Origin: Ottelia alismoides
Taxonomy: Eukaryota > Streptophyta > Magnoliopsida > Alismatales > Hydrocharitaceae
Assembly (NCBI GenBank): GCA_037367405.1
Contig: JAZKJV010009779.1
Location: forward strand, 62,001-126,000
Length of the DNA stretch: 64,000 nt
Direction: 5' to 3'
Position 1 is the first letter of the stretch. Every line of letters starts with the position of its first letter. Below are positions 45,401-57,976 of this stretch, piece after piece. Both the position numbers and the translations under genes were made by a program. The notes beneath the pieces are model-generated. The model did not search any database and was not told where the DNA came from. It saw only the letters and a list, made by a program, of their open reading frames with translations.

Positions 45401-45780
45401 TGTCTAAATTAATAATTCTAAAACTAATTCGAACTCCAATTTATGAAAAGCGTTGTTAATGTGTTGCTTCTCATAGCGTGGCCATGGCAAGCTCTTCTTT
45501 ACATGAAGGCATCATCTTTATAACTATACTAAAGTCGGGCATTTCTCCCATCACATGACACACGTCCTTCCTTCATCTTCTTTCTCTTCGTGCCACGTGT
45601 CTTCCCATCTTCTCACCAATATCGTTGCCTTCCCTTTTTGCGCCCTTTCCTTCTTGCCTCCCGCTTCTTCCGCCTCTTCTTTCCTTTGCTTTGATTTTAT
45701 TCTCTTCCACGTAACTTCTCTTTGCCACGTTTCCTTTTTTTAGTTTCTTTCCTTCTACACGCGTCCCACACCTACCCCTT

Positions 45781-46170
45781 CCCAAAATCCCTTTCTAAAA
45801 AACCTAATGTCTTCGTCTCCGCCGCCGTTGGTTGAAGCATCTCCCGAGCACTGTCTTCGTCTCCGTCGCTGTTGGTTGAAGCATCTCCCGAGCACTGTCT
45901 GCTCTGCTCCTTCCCTTCTTCTCACGACCTGCTTCTTCGTGGTAACACCTTTCCCAATCTCTCCTTTACAAATCGCTGAAGAAGGTATACCATCTTTTCC
46001 CAAAATCCCTTTCTAAAAAACCTAATTTCTTCGTCTCCGCCGCCGTTGGTTGAAGCATCTCCCGAGCACTGTCTACTCTGCTACTTCCCTTCTCCTCACG
46101 ACCTGCTTCTTCGTGGTAACACCTTTCCCAATCTCTACTTTGCAAATCGCTGAAGAAGGTTTACCATCTT
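45781..46170 (+). repeat. Tandem duplication in Helitron leader
   Basis: The segment beginning CCCAAAATCCCTTTCTAAAA occurs at 45781 and 45999 and is highly similar through GCTGAAGAAGGT. The first copy also has an inner repeat of TTGGTTGAAGCATCTCCC at 45829 and 45877. Function unknown; it may be 5' UTR of the RepHel transcript. Confidence 0.85.
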
Positions 46171-47522
46171 CTGACAACTGGTATGTCTTCAGTGCTCTCT
46201 TTTCTACTTGCGTTTTTCTTCTCCTTCCGCATATACATTTCTCAACATGAACGGGATGGATCTTCCGACTGTTGCTGGTTTGTGTTGTTATTACTGTTAT
46301 TTTGATGATTTTTGATGTCTAGAATTGTAAGAAACAGAGGTAGGAGGCAATGAGGGAGGCCATACGAGTGGCAAAATTCAGATCCGTGGTCAGGCACCAT
46401 CAGCCCGAGCCGTCTTCTTCCCCCTTCCACATGAATCCCCATGACCAAAACCTCATGTTCTGACACATGTTCTTCCTTCTACCCCTCATCCTCTCTCAAT
46501 TTTTCTCTTCCCAAAAATTTCATTTCCACAAAATTAGGACTTTCTTATATTTGATTTGAATTTAAATGATGTGGATTTTCATGGTGTCCCTGGTTTCCAG
46601 TGGGTTGATGATATTGGATTGTGGATTATGAACTATCTTTTTATGGGAGAAAGGTTCTGTGATAGTTTCTAACGTTAAAGTTATTCAAAGTTTGAGTTAT
46701 TGTAATGTGGATTCTTCTAATTATACACTGAACCTGTCCTATATGTCTGGATACTTCTCCTACCATTGTGTATTGATAAAAGGAAGTATTTTGTTTTATT
46801 TATAGGTTTCTCATGCACATGTCTTTTTTTCTACTTAAAAAAATTCACTGCTTGCAACAACTGAAGCCATTTTCCTATCTATGTTACTGAAAATATCTTT
46901 GTTACTGGATTTTTTTCCCTATCTATGTTGATTAGGTTATTCATGTCATAAGTTATCTCTTCGTTCTCTTTTATATGGTAAAGTATTTCTCCAGATGTGT
47001 TATTTATGTTTATATTTAATAAGGAAATGTTAAGCTAAAGTTCTCTTTATAAGATACATTTATTTTATGAAAGAGTTCAAGATTATTATCTCTATGGTAA
47101 ATCAAAATCATTGATAATGGAAATAACTGTGCAAATTTTTTAATATTGATCCATTCGTGTACGTCTTTATGTATATTTAGTGTTGACTACTGTAGTTTAT
47201 ATTTTACATGATACTAACAGTTTTCCTGCAATTGTGTCATGGTAAAAGGAAGTACTTCTTTTAATTTATAGGTTTCTCATGCACATGTCTTTTTTATTTC
47301 AGAACAATTCAATACTTGCAATAATTGAAGCCATTTTCCAGGTAATAAGTTCATTTTCAGCAAACAGATGTTTGTTTTTTCTATCTATGTTGATTAGCTT
47401 ATTCATGTGATAAATTATCTCCTTACTGTCATTCATATGGAAAATTATTTATCATGCTGCGATGTTTATGTTTTTTACATAATTGGGAAATATAAATAAT
47501 TGTATATTTATTTGTTGTTAAT
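46171..47522 (+). other. Helitron interior, AT-rich, probable 5' introns
   Basis: No motif. Similar T-rich blocks recur (GAAGTATTTTGTTTTATTTATAGG near 46784 and GGAAGTACTTCTTTTAATTTATAGG near 47249; GGTTTCTCATGCACATGTC at both), marking another old internal duplication of about 470-bp spacing. Confidence 0.5.
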
Positions 47523-48415
47523 ATTAATGTCCATGAAACTTCAATTAATTGCAAGAGAAATAGAGCTATCCGTAAAGAGATTATGTGTGCAAAAAGGAAT
47601 AAAGTCAATGCACGTGATGTCTCCTATAATATAGGAAATGATCAAGAAGTTTGTGTAACAGAACGAGTTTACATGGATTTAAATACAACTGAGCATGAGT
47701 TAGCTTTAAGAAACATGTTCAAAAGGAATAGGCGATGTCGTGTGGATATAATAGCTAGAAAAAAAGGAACACTTCTGCAGATTATGGGGAGACCTCAACT
47801 GTTGTAGGTTGTTATTCTTATATATCTTATGTATTTAGTAATCATGTACAACTGTCCACTGATTAGTTTATTATAGGAAATGCAAAAGGCAACAATTGCA
47901 GTGCTTCACATGAATTAACTGACGGTTAGTATTTTCATTGTAGTGTTGACTTCTTAAATCATTTTTAAATAGATGTAGTTTAGCCTGCATATACTTCATT
48001 TGACTGCAGCAATGCATATGGGGTTACGATGGAATGCAATACAAATAGGGTGAATATTAGTGTCCATGAAAATTCAATTAATTCCAAGAGAAAGATATCT
48101 ATTTCTAAAGAAATTATGTCTACAAAAAGGATTGAGATGGTCGGTGAACATGATGCCTCCTATAATACAGGAAATAAAGAAGAAGATTGTATAACACAAG
48201 AAGAATGTATGAATTTAAAAACAAACGGCAATGAGTTAACTTTAAGAAACATGTATAAAAAGAACAGGCGCCGTCGTATGGATATACTGTGCACAATGAG
48301 AAGAAGAAAAGCTTCTACATATTATCAGGACACATCAACTATAATAGGTTGTTATTCTTACAGATCTTATATATTTAGCAATCATATAGGATTGTTATTA
48401 ATCAGTTTATTATAG
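47523..48415 (+). repeat. Duplicated 5' exon region of RepHel
   Basis: 47523-47845 and 48055-48385 align along their length with about a quarter of bases changed. Both encode a basic peptide with SYN(I/T)GN, LALRNM(F/Y)K(R/K)NRR or LTLRNMYKKNRR and then GCYSY/LLLQIM-like ends. Period is about 532 bp. Both copies are open for 60-128 codons and are flanked by splice-like TTATAG signals, so alternative or tandem exons are possible. Confidence 0.7.
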
Positions 48416-48549
48416 GTAATGTAAGAGACAACACCTCGAGTAATTCAGATGAACTAATTGAAGGTTAGTATTTCAACTGTTATATGGACTAATTATATTT
48501 TTGCTTGAATATATGTAATTTACACTTTATGTACTTTATTTGAATACAG

Positions 48550-51500
48550 TATTGGATATGGGTTACCCAAGTTGTTTCTGTGAATATTGTGGTGCACTAT
48601 TTTGGTTAGATGAATGTCTTAAAAAAACTCGGAAATTGGAGAAACCTGTATTTCCTTTATGTTGTAATAAAGGAAAAATTATGTTGAACCCATTGCCTCC
48701 TACACCTCCTTATCTTGAAATGTTACTTAATCAAGAAATGGGAAATAGTTCAAAGAAATTCCTTGACAAGATCAGAGTTTATAATTCAATGTTTGCTTTT
48801 ACTTCGATGGGTGTAAAGATAGATAACCATATCAATGATCGACCTGGTCCTTACATATTTCGTGTGTCTGGGCAGAACTACCACCGTATAGGTTCTTTAT
48901 TACCTTCTCCTGGAGAAATCCCTCGATTTTCACAGTTATACATTTATGATACCGATAATGAAGTTTTGAATAGAATCAATGCATTAACCAATACTACTGA
49001 AATTGATAATTTAGACACAAATATTATTGAAGGACTGAAGAAAATGTTAGATGAAACTAATACCATTGTAAAAGTTTTTTGAAATATTAGAGATCGTTTG
49101 AATGATATGCCAAGTGAATTATTACATTTACGATTAAATGTTACTAGACATGAGAAAAATTCACAATACAATATTCCAACGACATCAGAAATTGCTGATT
49201 TAGTTGTTGGAGATTTTGGCACTTCTGACAGAAATCGTGATATTATAGTTGAGTACAAGAGTAGAAATTTAAGAAGGATAAATCAGTTACACCCGTCTTT
49301 TATGGCAATGAAATATCCATTGCTTTTTCCATATGCTGAAGATGGATTCTCCATTGGTATGAAGCACGTAGTTATGAATAATGAAAGCACCAATAGACTG
49401 GAACGCTTAACTATGAGAGAATTCTATTGTTATCGATTACAACAACGTAATACTGATGGTAGAACACTTATCAGAGGTGGTCGTTTGTTGCAACAATACA
49501 TTGTTGATGCTTATTGTTGTATCGAAGAAGATATGTTATTTTATATCCGAAATAATCAAAAGGAGTTACATTCGGAAATTTATCAAGGAATAAAAGATGC
49601 CATTGATAAATGTGATACAGATGGAAATACAATTGGAAAAGGATAATTTTACCTGCAAGTTTTACTGGAGGACCCCGGTATATGATGCAAAATTACCAGG
49701 ATGCTATGGGAATATGTAGAGTTTTTGGTCATCCTAATTTATTTTTGACCTTTACATGCAATGCAAAATGGAGTGAAATAAAAAGAGCTTTAGATATTAT
49801 ACCTGGACAAAAACCAGAAGATCGACCTGATGTTGTTAGTCGTGTATTTAAAATGAAACTTGATGATCTTATAAGCTATATTAAAAAAATGAAAGAATTT
49901 GAAAAAGTTATTGCTGTTTTGTATACAATAGAGTTTCAGAAAAGAGGTTTACCACATGCTCATATATTAATTTGGCAGAAAAGAAAAAATATCCTGAAAA
50001 TATTCGAGCTATAGATTCTATTATAACAGCTGAACTACCGTCGAGAAATAGTGATCCTGTAGGGTATGATACTGTTGCACAATTCATGCTTCATGGACCA
50101 TGTGGAGTACTTAATCGTAACTCCCCTTGCATGCGAAATGGAAAGTGCTCTAAGTTTTTCCAAAGAAATTTAGTAGCAAAACAAGTATAGATAAAAATGG
50201 ATTTGCTACTTATAAAAGAAGAAATAATGGAGAAAGAATCATAAAAAAGGATATTATATTTGACAACAGATATGTAGTTCCTTATAATAGGAATTTGGTT
50301 GTTAGATATCAGGCACATATTAATGTTGAATGGTGTAATCAATCTCGAACTATCAAATATTTATTCAAATATATAAATAAAGGACCTGATAGGATTCGTC
50401 TCACAATAAAGTTCTTTAGAAAGCAAAGAAGATTCCAGCAATACTCGAAAGCATATAGATGAAATAAAAGAGTATTTGGACTGTAGATACGTATCATCTT
50501 ATGAAGCAATGTGGAGGATTCTACAATTTCCAATTCAATTTCGAGATCCTGCTGTAGAAAGACTTACAATACATTTGCCTTTTATGAATATTGTTACTTT
50601 TCAAGGAAATGAGAGGTTAGAAGATATATTAAATAAAGATCGGGCTAAAATTACCATGTTTTCCTCTTGGATGAATACAAATGAAAATTGTCCGGAAGCA
50701 AGAGAGCTTACTTATACAGAATTCCCTAGATATTGGGTATGGAATGATAAAAAGCGAATATGGACACAGAGGAAACGTGGTAGATGTGTAGGTAGAATTG
50801 TTTATATTCATCCAAATTCTGGAGAATTATATTACATGGGGATGCTATTGAATATTGTTAGAGGATCAAGAAACTTCGAAGAAATTAAAATAATTAATGG
50901 TGTTATTTTTGATACATACCAAGATGCATGTAATTATTTAGGATTATTGGGAGATGATAAAGAATGGTATGCTTGCATAGAAGATACATCGCATTGGGCA
51001 AGTGCCACCGCAATGAGACATTTAGTCGCAACATTGTTGATACATTCTAAGGTTGCTGATCCTCCCAAATTATTTAGTAATTGTTGGAGTTTACTCTCAG
51101 AAGATTTTGAATATGTTTATGGAGAAAGATATCATAAATTTGATCAAGTCACGTACGAAAAAGATTTAAAGTTATTCGCGTTTAATGAATTGAAAAGATT
51201 CTAAATGAAAATTCAACGTCTCTGTCAGATTTCAACATTCAAATAGGAGAAAGATTCAGAGTTGAACCTGATAATAATAGGTTGATATTAGAAGAAATGA
51301 GTTATAATTCAGATGATCTTATTAAAGAATTTTCTCAGAATATAGGTTGTTTGAATGTTGAACAACGACTAATTTATGATACAGTGATGGAGTCTGTTGT
51401 AAGTAATAAAGGTGGTTTATATTTTGTTTATGGACATGGAGGAACAGGGAAAACATTTTTATGGAAGACAATTATTTCAAAATTACGGTATGAAGGGAAA

Positions 51501-52375
51501 ATAGTTCTTACTGTTGCTTCGTCTGGTATAGCTTCACTTCTTCTACCAGTGGTAGAACTGCACATTCTAGATTTAAAATTCCTCTGAACTTAGATGAAAA
51601 TTCAACGTGTCAAATAAAAAAAGGAACAAATTTGTCTAAGTTAATTGAAAAGACAACATTAATTATATGGGATGAAGCTCCAATGAATCATAGATATTGT
51701 TTTGAAGCGTTAGATCGTACACTAAAAGATATTATTCCTTCGTCTTTTGAACACAACAATGACTCTCTTTTCGGAGGAATTACAATAGTACTAGGTGGTG
51801 ATTTCAAGCAGATTTTACCAGTTGTTACTAATGGAAGAAGAGCTGACATTGTCAATGCTTCGATTAGCAGATCTAAATTATGGGAACATTGTAAGATATT
51901 TAAACTCTCTACAAATATGCGGTTATATGATAATAGTTATTTAGATGAAATGCCACGATCAGTAGAAATGGCATTTGAACAATGGATATTAGATATTGGG
52001 AGTGGATTGATACCTATGATTAAGAAAAATGATGATGAAGAAGAAGAAACATGGGTAAAGATTCCGGATGAATTTTTGTGTCATTCAGATGAGTCAGATA
52101 CGGAATCTTTTTGCTTGGATATATATGAAGATTTTGTTGTTAACTTCAATAATGAAGATTATTTGGGAGAGCGATGTATTGTTACACCAACAAATAGTAC
52201 AGTTACTGATATTAATGAATATATGTTATCATTGATACCAAGTGAAGAAAAAATTTATAGGAGTTGTGATTCATTGAGTAAGGCTTCAAAAACTCAGATT
52301 GATGCTGATGTACTTTACCCAATTGAGTTTCTTAATTCTTTGGTATTTAATGGTATCATTTATCATATAACATGA
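48550..52375 (+). pseudogene. Helitron RepHel (rolling-circle Rep plus Pif1-like helicase)
   Basis: The exon after the acceptor at 48549 starts with a zinc-type CEYCGALFW motif. Rep motifs follow: LFLTFTCNAKWSEIKRAL (49740), the HUH box GLPHAHILIW (49945) and the two-tyrosine box KYLFKYINKGPDRI (50355). The helicase has Walker A YGHGGTGKTFLWKTI (51427), Walker B LIIWDEAPMNHR (51660) and GGITIVLGGDFKQILPVV (51775). It then runs to LYPIEFLNSLVFNGI and stops at 52375 without helicase motifs IV-VI. Lesions: a TGA at 49080 and frameshifts near 49640, 49975, 50185, 50405, 51200 and 51560. The enzyme would nick and unwind the element for transfer. Confidence 0.9.
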
Positions 52376-52510
52376 AACAACATCTAACATTTCTGGTGAA
52401 TTGGTGTGGCAATCTGCCGTAAAGTCATCTTTGCGGCCGTTCAATATCCTCAATAGGCTGCATGTTTTTTTTTGGATATTAAGAAGATGCATTTATGTAT
52501 TATTTAATTC
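52361..52510 (+). repeat. First unit of Helitron internal repeat family
   Basis: ATCATATAACATGAAACAAC, GGTGTGGCAATCTG, the CCGTTCAATAT-like block and GGATATTAAGAAGATGCA match units at about 54222, 54980, 55280 and 55405. Its left edge coincides with the point where helicase coding sequence stops. Confidence 0.75.
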
Positions 52511-53791
52511 CATCGGTTTCTTTCTTAGGATACATCGTTCCTTTTCCTCATTAAAAATTGCTCTGTTCACTGCATTCAATAACATGTTTTCATTCTTTAC
52601 TGTTACTTCTTCTTATACCGACATATTTCTTCCTCGACAAAAAATTTAAATTTTATATTGTTTACTACTGTCTGCATTTATGGTACAGATCATCTCTGCA
52701 TGTATCTTTTCTCTTCTTTATGCATTGTGTTTGCCATTTGCAAAGACTTTTCGGACATATGTAAATAACACAGACATAACAAGACATCTGCCCTACTTTC
52801 TCATGTTATAAATAACAGTTATATCTAATGTATATCTTACTGATATTTCACTTTGTAACCACCCTTTCTTCTTTAGAACATTCATTCACAGCATTTACCA
52901 CTGTCTATATTTCTCCTACATTACATTTTATGTTTGTAAAGTCTTCTCACATAAATGCAAGCACCTACCAACATAACAACATATCGTTACTTTTGTCATA
53001 TACTTTTTCCCTTTTTTGTTTTATTTATACATCGTGTCACTGTCTGTGCAGTCTTTTCACATAAATGTGAACACTTCCACTTTAATTTCTTTATGTGCTT
53101 TAAGTACCCCTTACCTGTAATGTAGAGCTTACCGATTTCTCATTTTGCTATCACCCTGTCTCCTTCAGAAGACTCATCCAGGTATGTCTTGGTTCTCCCT
53201 GTAACCAGTATGGAGTTAGCTATACTTTTTGCTAAATTTCTGCAAAAAAAAATGTTATTGATCATTATATAGTTTTCCTTTATCCCTTAAACTACGATTG
53301 TAACATACTTTTTCTTTCTATTATACAAATAATTGTCTTATAAGTTTTACCAAGACTAAGCAAACTGAGATGGAAACTTTTAGTACCTGTTGTTTTTTTT
53401 ATTGTCCGTTCCAACTGATTGCATGTGTATCTAAAATTTTATATTCAATAATAATCATAAACGTCTGAAAAACTTCTGATGATACTGGTATAGAGGTCTC
53501 TGAATTTTTTTCTACAAGTTTTACTACTCCTAAAATCCTGCATATTAATGTCTCGGGTAGTATTAGCATTAGTTTACTTCTTCACTTGGTCATTCTTCTA
53601 CCAAATATACAATTGGTCCTATTTCATTTGATGATTATTAACCACCTTGAGCAAAAACTTTTTCTATGTATACCTTTTATAACTGCGTATAATTCCTCGC
53701 CAGTTACATGTTTATCTGTGATATTGCCTATTATTGTCATTATATTTTTGACGATTGAATGATTGTGCTTATTCATTTAGAGATAATATCT
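52511..53791 (+). other. Helitron interior, T-rich non-coding
   Basis: Plus-strand T-rich sequence giving leucine/phenylalanine-rich chance frames. No motif. Confidence 0.45.
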
Positions 53792-55290
53792 ACATTTTAC
53801 CTGTACTTTTTGATATGGATTAATTGTTTGTATGTTGTCATTTCTGTGCTTTGTTTCAGTTTTGTTCTTTTCTGCCTTTTTTATGTCGAAAAGTTATGAA
53901 CTTTGTCTAGGTAATTAGTCATGCACCTCATCTCTCTGTACCGTCGTCTACTCTTCCATCTTTATATTTCATATTCTCAAAGTCACGTTTGATTTTTTTG
54001 TTGTGTGCTTACCTTATTACAGGAAACAATGTGATATTTGAAAGATACAGTTATCACATCTTATGTTTCATGATTTTACACCGAGCCTCATTAATTTATT
54101 GGATTTAACACTGAATATATTCTGATTTCATATATTAAATAAATATATTGTCAATATTAAATATTGTATGTATTTATTATTAGTTGTTTTATAAAGATAA
54201 TGACGATACATTTTATCATAAACAATGAAACATCATGCAACCTTTATAATAGAATGGCGCGACAATCTGGCTTAAAATAATCTTTGCAACCATTCAATAT
54301 TTCTTATAGTCTGCATGTAATTTCGGATATTTATTAGAAGATGCACTTATCATATCATTTGTTTCGTTATTTTAAACTGAATTCATTAATTTCATTCATT
54401 TCACATTGAATCTATTCTGCTTTCACATATCATACAAATACATTAAACAACATTAAACTTTTTACATAATTACTAATAGATGTTTTGTAGAGGCAATGAT
54501 GATATCGTTTATTGTATAATATTAAACAATATCTGCCATTACATTTTACCTGTACTTTTTTATATGGACTAATTGTTTGTATGTTGCCATTTCTTTGCTT
54601 TCTTTCAATTTTTTTTCTTTTCTGCCTTTTGTATGTCGAGAAGTTATGAACTTTGTCTAGGTAATTACTCATGCACTTCATCTCTCTGTACCGTCGTCTA
54701 CTCTTCCATCTTTATATTTCATATTACATCATACTTTCTCAAAGTCACGTTTGATTTTTTTGTTGTGCGCTTACCATATTACAGGAAACAATGTGATATT
54801 TGAAATATACAGTTATCACATATTATGTTTCATGACTTTACACTGAGTCTCATTAATTTATTCAATTTCACACTTAATATATTCTGATTTTATATATTAA
54901 ATAAATATATTGTCAATATTAAATATTGTATATATTTATTATTAGTTGTTTTATAAAGGTAATGATGATACTTTTTTTCATAAACAATGAAACATCATGC
55001 AATCTTTGTAATGAACTGGTGCGACAATCTGTCTTAATATCATCTTTGCAACCATTCAATATTTCTTATAATCTGCATGTAATTTCAGATATTTATTAGA
55101 AGATGCATTTATCATATAATTTGTTTCATTATTTTAAACTGAATTCATTAATTTCATTCATTTCCCATTGAATCTATTCTGCTTTCCCATATCATACAAA
55201 TGCATTAACAACATTAAACTTTCTACATAATTAGTAATAGTTGTTTTGTAGAGGCAATGATGATATCGTTTATCATATAATATGAAACAA
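53792..55290 (+). repeat. Large tandem duplication, 749-bp period
   Basis: ACATTTTACCTGTACTTTTT starts at 53792 and at 54541, and the following roughly 750 bases align with few changes, including AAGTTATGAACTTTGTCTAG, TACCGTCGTCTACTCTTCC and AATATATTGTCAATATT. The high identity marks it as recent compared with the rest of the Helitron. Confidence 0.85.
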
Positions 55291-55535
55291 TATCTGCCAT
55301 TTATATTGATATGGCGTGGCAATTTGGCGTACACTCCTTGCAACCATTCAGTATTTGTTATAGTCTGCACGTTCTTTCGGATATTTGAAAGAGGCAGGTA
55401 TAACATCATATCTACCCTTTATATTGATATGGCGTGGCAATTTAACGTACACTCCTTGCAGCCATTCAGTATTTGTTATAGTCTGCACGTTCTGCCGGAT
55501 ATTCGAAAGAGGCAGTTATAACATCATAAGTTTCA
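55291..55535 (+). repeat. Short tandem pair, about 122-bp unit
   Basis: ATATTGATATGGCGTGGCAA, then CAGTATTTGTTATAGTCTGC and CGGATATT(T/C)GAAAGAGGCAG, appears twice in a row (from about 55302 and 55421). These units match parts of the 749-bp repeat and the unit at 52361. Confidence 0.8.
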
Positions 55536-55755
55536 TGATTTCAAACTGAGCCTCATTAATTTAAAAAGATTATTTTTTTCACGTCTACCGTTATATAACA
55601 ATATACTTATTTTTCAAATATTACATGTAAAAAATTTAAATCAATACAAAATCATTAGTATATTTTACACATTTTCATCTTACGCCTTACGTATGCTAAT
55701 ATTCGTGAATTGTTATTAAGATGATTGATATTAAAATTGTAGGTACTTTGGTACA

Positions 55756-57014
55756 ATGATGTACTCACACATTTCCGACTTAGTACAATTAGGTGAGTCA
55801 TATACAATAAAAATTAGAGTTGTTCGTCTATGGGATTCCTCACACCTACATTGTGTGAATGGTCCATCTTCTGCTGACTTTGTTGCTGTCGACGAGAAGG
55901 TTTGACTCAACTTAATTTATTTATTTTTCTCTTTGTATAAAAAAATACTATATTTGCTTACTTCAAATAATTATATTTTGTGTAGAATTTTGTAATTGAA
56001 CTGATTGAATTGGACCAAGGATTTTGTTTTGGCCACAATTTACACGAGCGAGAGATTTACACTATTGTTGGCTGTGTCACCTACTCAAATAAATCATCCT
56101 TGCGAGTTGTGCCCAACGAACTTATTATAAAGATCGTGGAGACAACTTATATTATTCACCATATGGAAATCAATACATCTATACCACGATACAAATTCTT
56201 CTTTGTCGACTTTGATGATATCACCACACCGATCTTCAGTAGCACATATGTCATTGGTATGTATGCCATTTTCTTAAATTTGTATGACCCATGATAATTT
56301 TGCTCAATAGTATTTTATTTTAAAATTCAGTATAGTAACTTATAGTATCTCTTTTTTTAGACGTAATTGGTTGGCTTCGTCCACCCAATAATACTGTGGG
56401 AAATTACACTGAAGAAGGTGCACCGGTAAAACAAAACATAATAATATAAAACAACAAGTTAAGTTAAATATTATAAATATTCTATTGTATTTCTCAAATA
56501 ATCTTCAATGATCTTTGATTTTACAATCAATAACTGAATATCTGTCATTTTATACACGTGATCAGTGGTAAAACAGTGGCTGTTACTTTGTGGAGCAAAG
56601 TAGCAGAAAATTTCCCAACAAATCTTCTTTATGATAGAAGAAAAGAAGTTGTAATCATAGTAACAGGCTTAACTGTGAAGTACTATCGTGGTTAGTATAC
56701 ATTTTCATTGTTTCAATAAAAACTTCATACTTATTATACATATCAACTGATTATTATTTGTTTTATCTTATATCATAGGTGATGTTGTGCTATGCTCCAC
56801 TATCTCCTCGAAATTTCATCTCGATTTGGATATTCCTGAAGTATCCAATATCCTTCGAAGGTATAACTAAAAAATATGATATACTATAATTTAATCACAC
56901 ATTTTTTGGTGTATCTAACATGGCTTATTTCTTTTTTATTCTTTAACCAATTACAGTGTTGCAGTACAATCTATGCCCTCAACATCTGAGACTGACTCCA
57001 ATAATTTGCAGTGA
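55756..57014 (+). CDS. Helitron RPA-like (DUF223 / OB-fold) protein
   Basis: A spliced gene: exons 55756-55899, 55986-56256, 56361-56425, about 56566-56690, 56779-56860 and 56957-57014 (TGA). The first part (VVRLWDSSHLHCVNGPSSADFVAVDEK then FVIELIEL) matches the DUF223 N-terminal OB-fold of plant RPA1-like proteins. IPRYKFFFVDFDDI and STYVI-D-VIGWLRPPNN continue it. The later part VAVTLWSKVAENFPTNLL starts a second OB-fold. RPA binds single-stranded DNA, fitting rolling-circle transfer. All junctions agree in phase except exon 3 to 4, where the available sites give a mismatch; either I misplaced that acceptor or it is a lesion. No zinc finger of full RPA1 is present. Confidence 0.75.
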
Positions 57015-57948
57015 AATACGTAATACTTCTACAATTTCAGTTTTTTTGTTGTTTAATTTAATATATTCGATCATTTGAGTTTATTCATGAACATATTTTT
57101 CTTATATTGATTATATTGATCCAATTTCCATTTATTTAATCTTACACAATGATTATATCTTTATGCATATCCCTCTATTAATATCTGAAATTTTTCCTTT
57201 GCTCAAGTTGTTGTCAACTTCGTGTCATCCAGTCTCCGTATGCCAGTGTTGATTTATGTACTTCCATGAAATGTTTCTTTCTCTCATGTTAATGTAACAG
57301 TTTGAACAATATATCTCTCTTTTTTTTAATGCTTAAAATGTTGGGTTTATTTATGAATGCTTTTTTGTTGTATTGTACTCAAACAACTCCTCCAAATTCG
57401 GTCCATTTTCTTACAATGTTTTTAATCATCTACATATTTACTTATTCGTGTTTCATGTTGATAACCTCTATATCATTTACTGTAAAATATCTCCGAAATA
57501 TTCTATCTTTGAAACTTAATAAACTTTAAAATTTATTACATCTCATAATGCTGCAATCTTTCCAATTAACTTTAATTAACAAATTTCCTTCTTTTCATAC
57601 CGTTCTTAACGTCTTTCATAGTTCCTGCAAACAAATAAATTCTTGACGGAAACAATATTTTTTTTATCTAGGATTAAAATTTGCGTTAAGTTCCTTTATA
57701 ATTTGTATGTCTTTTTTGTGTTAGATACCACATTTCTAATTTTATTCTTTGTTGTATTTTCTATTTTATAAGATTGTGTTTTTTTATTATCCATATTCTT
57801 TAAAAAAATTTATGGTGCTGTTTTCCTTTTTTCCTCATAATACGTAAATTTTAACTGATATTGCAAATTATTTTCAGATTTTATTTCTATAGGCATAGCC
57901 CTGTATGTTCAACTGTTTACCTATTGTTTTTGGGTTACGATTTCCCCC
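57015..57948 (+). other. Helitron 3' region, T-rich non-coding
   Basis: Downstream of the RPA-like stop codon to the terminal hairpin. No gene seen. Confidence 0.5.
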
Positions 57949-57975
57949 TCCGTGAAGCGCGGGCATACCCACTAG
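57949..57975 (+). other. Helitron 3' hairpin and CTAG terminus
   Basis: CTCCGTGAAGCGCGGGC folds as a five-pair stem with AAG loop, ten bases before CTAG and the host T. These bases mark the transfer end point. Confidence 0.85.
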
Positions 57976-57976
57976 T

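Larger units (their letters stand above)
45515..57975 (+). mobile_element. Large Helitron, 12.5 kb, with RepHel and RPA-like genes
   Basis: The left end TCTTTATAACTATACTAAAG follows A at 45514. The right end is CCGTG-AAG-CGCGG (5-bp stem with one wobble pair), then GCATACCCACTAG, followed by T at 57976. Between them lie, in order: a tandemly duplicated leader, a duplicated 5' exon, a Rep/helicase gene, a long repeat array and a spliced RPA/DUF223 gene, all on the plus strand. This is the known content of autonomous plant Helitrons. RepHel is inactive through many lesions, so the copy could move only with help. An alternative start TC at 45512 also follows A, but 45515 fits the usual TCTxTATA form. 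Confidence 0.85.

Noticed and set aside
45512..45514. Alternative 5' end of the large Helitron at 45512
   Set aside because: TC after A is also possible, but the following bases fit the usual Helitron start better from 45515.
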